A stretch of DNA of 64,000 bases, taken from contig MU867086.1 of the NCBI GenBank assembly GCA_033725935.1, positions 62,001 through 126,000 of the forward strand. The letters are read 5' to 3'. A program made the translations under genes and the position numbers. The DNA is from Cladorrhinum sp. PSN259. Its lineage: Eukaryota > Ascomycota > Sordariomycetes > Sordariales > Podosporaceae. Positions within the stretch are counted from its first letter, which is position 1. Every line of letters starts with the position of its first letter. Shown here one piece after another: positions 55,501 to 64,000 of the stretch. The notes beneath the pieces are model-generated. The model did no database searches and had not been told where the DNA came from. It saw only the letters and a list, made by a program, of their open reading frames with translations.

Positions 55501-57265
55501 GAATAATGAAAAGTCACAGCGAGATGTCTGTTTCCAAGGAGAGAAGAGCATGTTGGGCTACTATGCAGATTGGACCGTGGTGAGCTGGACTCGAATATTG
55601 AATCCTGAAGAAAAAGAATCCAGAATGGATCGGCATGGGATGATCGACTTGTTGAGCTACCTCCGGCAAGTAACTCCTCTTGGTGATGCGCTAATCCTGA
55701 AAATATTTTTAGTGAGAAACGGGCCACGCCAAGGTCGCCCAGGATTTGTTGAACCCATTGTTCTTTAGTAGCGGCGTTGAGAAATCACCAATCCAGATTG
55801 CGCCTCCCCCTCATCGTCTCGGCCGTCTCTGTTGAGGCTTGGGTGGCCCAAGACGTGAGCCAACTTGGGAGCTGATTGTCGACTTTGGTAAACTCTTTTT
55901 TGTTCTTGTCTGTGTTTCGTATACCAACTAACTACATTTACGGGCATCGACGCCAGACCACCGGCCGTCTGACGGCTCCAAACTTTGGGCTCGTATCGAA
56001 AGAACTTCTGCTTTAGATCGATCGAAAAGGAGCGTTAACGACCGGCCCTGTCATGGAAGCTCAGAAGCTTGGAAGCATTGGAACTTTGGAACCTAAGAAA
56101 TTCGATGCGAGACCTGAATCTGGAAGCCCATCCTCCGTCTGGCAGTCTGCGGCCCCTCTTCTTCCCCGCAGGCCCGGCAGAAGTAACGGCGTCCACCACC
56201 GGGCCGACCTCTGGGAGTCCTCCACGTCGTCTGCATACAAAAGAAAAGAGGAGTCTTGGCCGAGTCCACCAGTTAGAAAACTTACCTTGCCCTGGTGGAC
56301 AATCATGAGATGGGGATTTGAGGGGATGATGGATTCGGGTTGTGAGAGACAAACTCCACCATCGTGTGCTCATTCGTAATTAGTGCTTCCTATTGGAAAC
56401 ACCGGGGCAATTCAAGCTCCATCCCGAAGCATCCAGACTGCTGTGAAGCCTAAGCGTTTGCCAACCTAAACAATCAGCTGTCAGTTAAAACGTGTGTGTC
56501 TGCCCATCATGCAATGCACCCGCGCGAACTGGCAGCTTGTGTGGCTGGCAACGCTCCAAAACTGGAAAACTCATAACATTTGCAATGTGTCGAGAGGTGA
56601 TGTGTCGAACTCGACAAATATCGATACCCAAAATGGGGCCAGACCTGCATATCATGGTGGCGTCTCCTTGTTATCTCCATTTCCGACATCTGATTCGCAG
56701 TCGATTGGAGATGCTCCATCGCCAATGTCTCCTGCCCTCTTGGCCCGGCTTTGCGGTTTTCAGCCAACTCCACAGTGGACCACACTGGGCTTGTGTGCGT
56801 TCAGGTCTCAACCTGACCGACCCCCTTGCTGCGCAATGCCTGCCATTTGCACAATACCACAACTCACATTATCAACAACCACAACAACAACGAATCATCA
56901 TGGAAACAGCAACGAAATTCGTCACTTGGAAACGACGGCAACGTTGCCAATTCCGCGTGTGCCGATGACGATAATGTCACTAGATCAGCAGGTATTCGGG
57001 ACAAGTAAGCGGTGTGCCCTGTTCAGTTGGAACCCGACGTGTTCGACGAAGCGACGACTCACTCGAGGCAAAGCCCGAGATACGGAGATCAAAATTCGGA
57101 ATCAACAACACTGCCGCTCACCACTCGTCCTCTGCTCTCGCCGGTCTTTATTGCAAAAGCGGCCATCCGACAGCTGTCTGCACCCAATGTTCTTATTCTT
57201 CCAGAACCCTGCCGTCGACAAATAAGGTAGCATGCAGTGTGACAGTTCACTTTTCCCTTGGCCCC

Positions 57266-57279
57266 CCCCCCCCCCTTGG
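57266..57279. repeat. Poly-C run
   Basis: About 14 consecutive C residues following GG; length may be uncertain. Confidence 0.75.
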
Positions 57280-60200
57280 CCACTGATAAGTCAGGACTCA
57301 TGGGTGAAAGTCGGTCAGGGATTTCTAGGGGCAAAAGATTGCGAATCTCGATGGTTTGGTGATCGTTGAAGAATTTTTTCGTTTCACCCGACTATTTCCA
57401 TATCCGTATATATTTGATGGTTGACCGCTGCCATAGCTGAAACCACTATTCTTTCCACAAAAGTGAGGTCCCATCCATCTCATTTCAATATTTTTTTTAT
57501 GGAGGCGTATCCCTCTCGTGTCTCCTATCCGAACCCTGTCATCCCGTCCATATCCGGTCACTATCGCGTCTTCAATGGCGATTAAGGTGTCCGGAGCCGG
57601 AGACCCACCTTTGCACAGACGAGGCCGGAGGCGCTGCTCGTTATCTCGTCTCACGTCAGGCTGGGTTGTAATGGCATCAAGCGCCCTTTTTGCATATTTA
57701 TTGAAAAACAATATTTCCTCGGTGTTTGGATCATGGATGTACTTTTGGCTTTTCTTGCAAGGCCTCCTCCATGGCGGCGATCAGTGCATCCGGGCGGGTC
57801 CGCGGGAGCTATCCTTAACTTGCTCCCTGCTGATGAAGGGCGCACCTTGAAAAAGGGTCAAGATGTATGTATGTAATTCCCGGCGCGCGCGCGGCGTTGC
57901 ACCGCGTGATCAAGATTGATGGCGGCACAGCCAACATTTCAAGATGATGTTTCATGATTTTGCGAGACATGGCATCATCATCGCCGGCCCAACATCCAGC
58001 AATCCCATCCCATGATCTCCTGGACCGTGCGTGCGTTGCACAGGGTTAAACGCCGGGCGACACCGAGACCCGAGCCGCCCACAGACTCGGGGATTGAAAT
58101 GGCTGTGTTCGGTGAATGGCACGGTATCAGGGTATGTTCACGTCAAACCTCTCGGTTTGTGTAAGCGAGCATTCAGAATCCAGCCAAGAGCACAGATTTT
58201 ACAAACAATCACTCTATCAGTCCGCCCGCGCTTGCAAGTCACCAAAGGGCAGGCACCGAGGAGAAACCATGCCATTTCCAAGGTGCCAGGTGAATAGGCT
58301 CCATGCCAAGCTTTTTGACTGACAAGGCATTGCCTGCCGGAGAAAGGACAGAGATTTTTTCACGCTTTTTCTTATCAAAGCAATTGGCCAATCGTATTCT
58401 CCGACCGAGCCAGGCCACCATCGCACGTGGGGTCAAGACATGGCTTGCGAAACGGCTTGTTCCAGTTTGGCCTTGTCACAGCCAGTGCAAACAAACTGGA
58501 TTGGCACACTGTCCCTGCCTGCTTTTCCATCCTTCCACTTCACGCACAGGAAAATCCGAGTCTTGCAGCCCCGGAAACCACCGACAACCATGGCACCAAA
58601 TTAATAGCATCAAAATCGAGCAAATCTATTGGACGGTAGAACAGACTCATGCCTATTATTTGGATGCAATACAACAATCCTTCGTGTAGGGCGTTATGGC
58701 GTGCAGTAACTTCATCAATCACTTACAATCTTTAGCAGCAGGATGTGAGTGTGCACCACCAACGAACCCAGCTCTTTCCGTTCTCAGAGCGCGGAACCAT
58801 GAAAAGGGAATGCCGTAACTATCAACTACATATAAATATATCAGGTCTTTTGTTTCTGGTCATTCTACGGTACTTGGACCGGAAGCAAAAGCTCGGATGT
58901 ATGCCTCGTCGGATGCCACACCACCGGTCAGCCAGCGCCAACCCCTCCTGCCTCTCTGGTGCTGCCCGCGCGCGCGAACCGAAACGACCATCTGCAGTCC
59001 TTTGCACCAGCCGTGTGCCAATATTACTGCGCAACTAAACACAGCGAGCGATTGGCGGCTCTAAAACTTGGACACTGATACCGCAGTTGGTGTGCAACCG
59101 ATATGCTTGATCTTCACTCTTTCAACTTGAGCGATCGGAGCAAGTTCACTCCTGTTCCTTGAAAGGATACAACCTAAAGGGTTCGTATCAACTGCTTCTC
59201 ATCGGAGATCAGGGTCTTCGCCAAAGCACAGAATTGGGGGTGGGAGGGGCTCAGGTCCCGCCCTCCTCGATCGACAAAGGAAGACTCGCCGTCTCTTTCC
59301 AACTTGATGAAAACCTGAATTAGTGGGGTGGGTTGAACGCGGGTTGGAAGTGGACAGATACGAGGGATGGGGGTGGATGGGAATGTTGAGGGCTGCGTGG
59401 GATTCTGGCGATCCCCATATATCATCTTGATGGCAGATGGTGGGGGGAGGAAAACGGTGAAACCACTTGCCGCCCCTTTCATAAGCTGCCCTTTCTAATT
59501 CATGCGCGGCAAGGCGTGCTGGTGGTCTGATTGGGGGTACCATTGCATCGTACAGCATCCGGTTGACCTCTTGTCAATGACCAGCGGCCAATGGGCCCTC
59601 TCAGCCTGGCGCTCAGTCACCATCACTGCAGACTCTCCTGCCTTGCTCGTGAGCTACCGTGCAGGAATTGTGGTGTGCTTATTGCAGCAAACCTCCCACC
59701 AGCTGCATTAAACGTAACCTTGGACAACAACAGTGTGTACCGGTGAGCAGGGGATAGGCTGTTGCTTGATGCACCAAGTTACCTAGAATTGCCTACACCT
59801 TGGCTCTGGGCCCAGGCTGGCCTTAAGGGGGTATGTAACTACACTGTGCTCTGCGAGACCCGGCCCTACAAGGACTCTTCCAAGGTTTTGTCCGTCTTCA
59901 AGGGTTGGTGGGTGTAACACTTGACGATGTCCCGTGTTTTCCCAAATTAGGATGAAAACTCCGCAACATTTGATGAGGAGGAAAGGCTGAATTATTAAAG
60001 GAACCCTCAGCGGAGCAACAGTCGACATCTACCTCGGCATGTTGGTGATGGCGAGGACCTCAAAGTTAAGCTTGTTCTTGTTGTGCCTGACTAGCGGCAA
60101 TGAGTTTGTGTGTACAGATTATCCGCTTCGAGGCCGGAGAGCATCAAAATGGATGCGTAATACATTGGAGTGAATATCGACTGGTCATCAAACCATCAAA

Positions 60201-61186
60201 TATATGCGTTACCAGTCCCAATATTCCCATGATGGGAATTCTACACTATTTCCAGCGCGGAAGATCATGTTCCTGAATATCAGCCATGTCAAAAAGTGGT
60301 CTCGTGACCTTAAAAACCAAGGTTTTTAAAACATTCCGGGTGTTTTGTCGTCGATGAAGGCATTCCAGAAGGTGTCCACAATTATTTCCACTGGAACCAC
60401 TGGAACTGCTGGCGTATCGTTTGAGGTCTCTTTTTTTTTTTCCTTTTGATGGGTGCGTGCGGGGCAAAGGTGGCACGCAATCATTTCCGACCTTACCGCA
60501 TGGGGCTTAGCCTTTTCTGATTGCCCTTGTCCAAGGTAACCTTGAAATCCACAATGACGTAGGCTATGTCAAACAAAAAAGCAAGACAAATCGGATTGTC
60601 TGCAGCGAAATCGGCAATCTTTCTCAATCATTATTCTTTCTTTTGTTTCAAATCGCAATTGAACCCAGCGATTGGGTCGATCTCTCATTCAACGGTCCAC
60701 GACGCCACGAGGCCACGAGGGGGAACCGAAACAGCCTCAGACACATCAATTTGGCTCCTGCCAATTCTGCTGTCGCAACCGCATTGAAATCAATATGCAC
60801 GGTATCGGATGGCCTGTTTTGGGTAACAAAGCGCTGTTCACCTGAGGAAGAGGATATGCATCTCTGTACTCTCCGAGAGTCAACTTGTTTCGACCCTCGT
60901 CTCGGTGTGGGCGAAAGGTATCCAAGAATGGCAAGCAGGCGTCTTTGGGAAGAGGCACTGCACAAATAGATCCAACAGCAAACTTACCATCGCAAGGGGC
61001 GCAGCACACCCAGTTGCATGGAGCGGTGTGACTTTTGCTGTGTCTGTAGCAAACCGTTTTTACTTGGGCTAATTTCTCGAGTGTAATTGTTACAACTAAT
61101 TGGCTTTTTCTACACAAAAGACGGATTCGGTGTTTTGTCTTAGTCAGCTTTGAAGATTTCAAGTTTGTGTGAGCAAGCTCGAGCCA

Positions 61187-61214
61187 CCGCGGGGTACTCT
61201 CATACCCCGCGCGG
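61187..61214. repeat. Inverted repeat (GC-rich hairpin)
   Basis: CCGCGGGGTA and TACCCCGCGCGG face each other across CTCTCA, giving a near-perfect 10-bp GC-rich stem. Confidence 0.7.
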
Positions 61215-61257
61215 AGATGTGGATATCTGGGGTGAGCTGTCCAAAGTCTATCTTACA

Positions 61258-61280
61258 CACAAGCCACTCGGTGGCTTGTG
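61258..61280. repeat. Perfect 10-bp inverted repeat
   Basis: Arms CACAAGCCAC and GTGGCTTGTG with a TCG loop, 43 bases after the GC-rich hairpin. Confidence 0.8.
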
Positions 61281-64000
61281 CTTGGCCGATCTCCTCTCCA
61301 AAACCCACACAAAAACGGATTTGCTTTTGTAGTCAAGAAAAGATGTGGAAGTCGAAACTCGTGCGGATTCGGGATCGAGATCTCGCGCCCAACTTCTCAC
61401 AATTCGGAATTTTCCATCAATCTGTCAGTCCCATTCATCTCGTCCATCTGAGTCTGCAAAGAAAAAAGGCCGCAACAGGAGAACAGAAAATGACTCGAAC
61501 GCCGCGAACGACATGGGCTTCGGGGATGCCCAAAAGAAAATTTTCCAAAAAAATTTAATAAATAAATAAATCGAAACGACTGGATACGAGAAGCGCTCGA
61601 TCGTTCATCCGTGCCTCTCACTCGCATTGGTTCAAGAACAGGTGATGTGCGCCCCCAAATGGTAAGGTCTGACAGTGGGGGGAGTCTCAGAGGGTGAGAG
61701 GTCGGTCCTCTTGATGGCATCCTCCACTGAGCCATGAAGCGGAAATTGGGCATGCCCGCGGGGGCACAGCAACCATCAAGTTTAGCGGAAGAAACCCTAG
61801 TGCGGACATCCCACGCTGTCAAAAAAAAACCGAAAAACTAGGTCAAACACACCGCGCAAGCTCAACACTACGATGGGACAGGGCTCCGTCGCATCGGGAT
61901 TGGATACTCACCGAGGGCTTGGACCTTCGCTTCTCCCGTTCAGCAGTCTCTGGACCGGAATCACTCGTCAGACTTTTTGGCAGTCACAAGCGAGGGCGTG
62001 ACGAGGGATTTCATCACTCAACCACTCATAATCAACGCCGCAAGGGACAAGAAAACGTTTTGCGCCATGCCAGGATCCGGAAAAACAGCTCACAAGGACT
62101 CGCAGGCTTTGAGGTAAGGTGAGATTGGCTGGGTCTCAGAAACGGAAGGGCAAATGGCGGTGAGTGTCCACGGGCGTGTCTGTCGCCCTCACATATTTTT
62201 TTCGTCACATCTGAGGTCACCAAAACGGGTTTACTGGGCAAACAGGATTTTTGCCCTCTTTCTCCTCCACCCTCTCAGAGAGTCTGCACAGGGAGGGGGT
62301 AACCCGGCGCTAGAGAATCCCATCCACAAACCAAGCCTCGACATGCTCCAGACTACCGGGTCCAGAATCTCGATTTTGTCCTGTTGCTGGTGGCCTCTCA
62401 ATTCGGCCTTGTTTCTCTTAGTCTCACACCATATCCCAGCCGCCCACAACAGCCGTCTAGTGTGTGGTGAAAGATCTTTGCTTTGTCATGGTCCGGAGCC
62501 CCCGCATGCCCCAGACCCCCGCAGCTCCGCGACGACTCCATCACGACGGACCCGGCCCGATTGTGTTGCGGCCGTGGTCCACAGAATCGGGACTCAGGTC
62601 GGTATTGTGATCCCAAGTCGGCCTCCATCAAATCAATAGACTGAACAACAAATGCATAGGGCATTCCTCTTCTCACGGCAGCCTGTCAATGACCGAGGTT
62701 GAGACGGCTTGATACCCCTCCAAGACACCGGGTACAATTTACTGCATCATGCAGTTCGCCCTCTTCGGTGACACACCGGAGGCTTTGGTCCGATATCGTT
62801 GTTCTCTCAAACAGTGGCACGGCAAATAGAACAATTACACGGCTGGATGGAGGGCTTGGTGGTTGGGAGGGGACAAAGAATACTTTGTCTATATCCTCTT
62901 TGTGATGGTCAAGGGCAAGCGCCTTGCTTGACCGTATTCGACTGTTGATTGGTGTCATCAACGACGACGCTGGAAGGGTCTCACAGCAACCCGGATACTG
63001 TACACGGCAGAGGGTTGTTCCATTGAGGCTGGCTTGTTGTTGGAGTTGCACTTGCTATGTGTTGATGCTCAGTCAGCAGCAAAGGCGAAGGTCAACATGC
63101 CCTCGACATCGAGAGAGCGAGGCAAGATCGCAGAAGGGAGCAACGTTCCGACTCATCCAGTAGAACGGTGCATCACGCAGACTAAAATTGTACATCTCCA
63201 GTCTATCATCCGCCAAAGCCCAGTGCCCAACCGCTGTGCAAGGCCTTGTCAGATGTCGTCTACAGCGGCATCCGAAAATGAGTTCGGAAGCAATCTCATA
63301 CCAGTCTGCGACAACGCTTCCCAAAACGACACTTTAGTGTGAGCTATCATCCATCATTGCTTACCCCGCAATATCTCCTGCTGGAAAGGTTTCACGAGCC
63401 GTCAGTGAGACGGAAAGTCTTGAGTCAGATGCTGAATCACGGCATTGAGGGTCCTGTCATGTCCGAGATGACTCAGGCAGGCAGCCCTCTATCCGGCGAT
63501 CTGGACAAAGAACCCTTCGCGCACGACTCTGCAGGATGCCATGGGAGGAAAGCGGGTTGCTTGGCCCCTCAAGTGATCCCTTGAGGGTTCATTGCGTTAT
63601 CAGCGAGCCGTCATCGCTGATAGATGATGGTGTGCTCAGGGCCCAGCGTGCCAACACACCCCACCAGCACCATCAATATCGGCCGCCGTGCCTTGTTTTC
63701 AGTGATGAGCCGGGGTTGTCAGAATTCAACTTGCCGGGGGCTCACAGTGTGTGTGCAGCAATTCGCATTTCCCCAGGCGTTGTTAGCATGCCGCTGCAAG
63801 CAATGCACATGTACGACATTTGGCCCCCTCCAAGACGCATTTCTTAGCTTTGGTCTGGGGATGCCTTACGCATGGAGTTGAGCGGATCCTTGCACGAATT
63901 CTTTCAGGGGCTCACAAGGCTGCCTGAAGACAATGTCAGGGATATCGCTGCCTTCCGGCCGGCGCTGATCGGCCTCAGGACTCCGCCCGGATCTCGGGCC

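Larger units (their letters stand above)
52533..64000. other. 11.5-kb region with no recognisable gene
   Basis: Reading both strands I find only short open frames, none with a family motif, coherent codon use or in-phase introns. Composition is not AT-rich, so it is not an obvious RIP block. Landmarks: ATGCTGCC repeats near 54205-54245, a C-run near 57266-57279, GCGCGCGCGC near 57882, paired hairpins 61186-61280, AATAAATAAATAAAT near 61556. The first ~500 bases should include the CBM21 gene promoter and leader. The rest may be regulatory, non-coding RNA, or decayed sequence. Confidence 0.4.

Noticed and set aside
1..64000. CRISPR arrays, bacterial operons or prophage
   Set aside because: No regularly spaced repeats of that kind; introns and gene families are eukaryotic (fungal).

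Overview
The window looks like nuclear DNA of a filamentous ascomycete (Pezizomycotina, most likely Sordariomycetes). Protein genes are interrupted by short introns of about 50-130 bases with GT...AG ends and CTAAC/CTGAC branch sites. There is an isolated 5S rRNA gene, an AT-rich repeat relic, and a set of NLR/HeLo-type genes. All calls come from reading the sequence and known family motifs; no database search was run.

Layout. 1-5030: 3' part of a very large ankyrin (probably NACHT-ankyrin) gene that enters from the left edge. 5.8-13.1 kb: a metal neighbourhood with a ferric/cupric reductase (+), a convergent Ctr copper transporter (-), a small unknown gene (-), an AsaB/CmcJ-like oxygenase (+) and a copper-fist transcription factor (+). 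13.3-17.6 kb: a methyltransferase (+), an AT-rich decayed repeat and a five-exon lipoxygenase (-). 17.6-21.7 kb: no intact gene, but gene relics, including a second copy of the tail of the first ankyrin gene. 21.7-33.2 kb: an MFS transporter, a multi-pass membrane protein, a small hydrophilic protein, a secreted M14 carboxypeptidase and a cytochrome P450, all (+). 34.2-36.5 kb: a HeLo-pseudokinase gene (-). 36.5-39.4 kb: repeat relics including a probable solo LTR. 39.4-42.4 kb: a BAHD-type acyltransferase (+), the 5S rRNA gene and a single-pass membrane protein (-). 43-44 kb: a decayed HET-like fragment. 44.7-48.6 kb: an NLR (HeLo-like/NACHT) with a long repetitive glutamine-rich tail. 50.0-52.5 kb: a CBM21 glycogen-targeting PP1 regulatory subunit (-). 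52.5-64.0 kb: 11.5 kb in which I recognise no gene.

How parts may work together (inference). The reductase and Ctr transporter form the classical reduce-then-import pair for copper, and a copper-fist regulator lies 3 kb away, so a locally controlled copper-acquisition group is plausible. Three genes (NACHT-ankyrin, HeLo-pseudokinase, NACHT with prion-like tail), plus an NLR relic and a HET relic, suggest a region rich in non-self recognition and cell-death genes undergoing birth and decay. The oxygenase, methyltransferase, lipoxygenase, P450, MFS and acyltransferase are accessory-metabolism types, but no PKS, NRPS or terpene core enzyme is visible.
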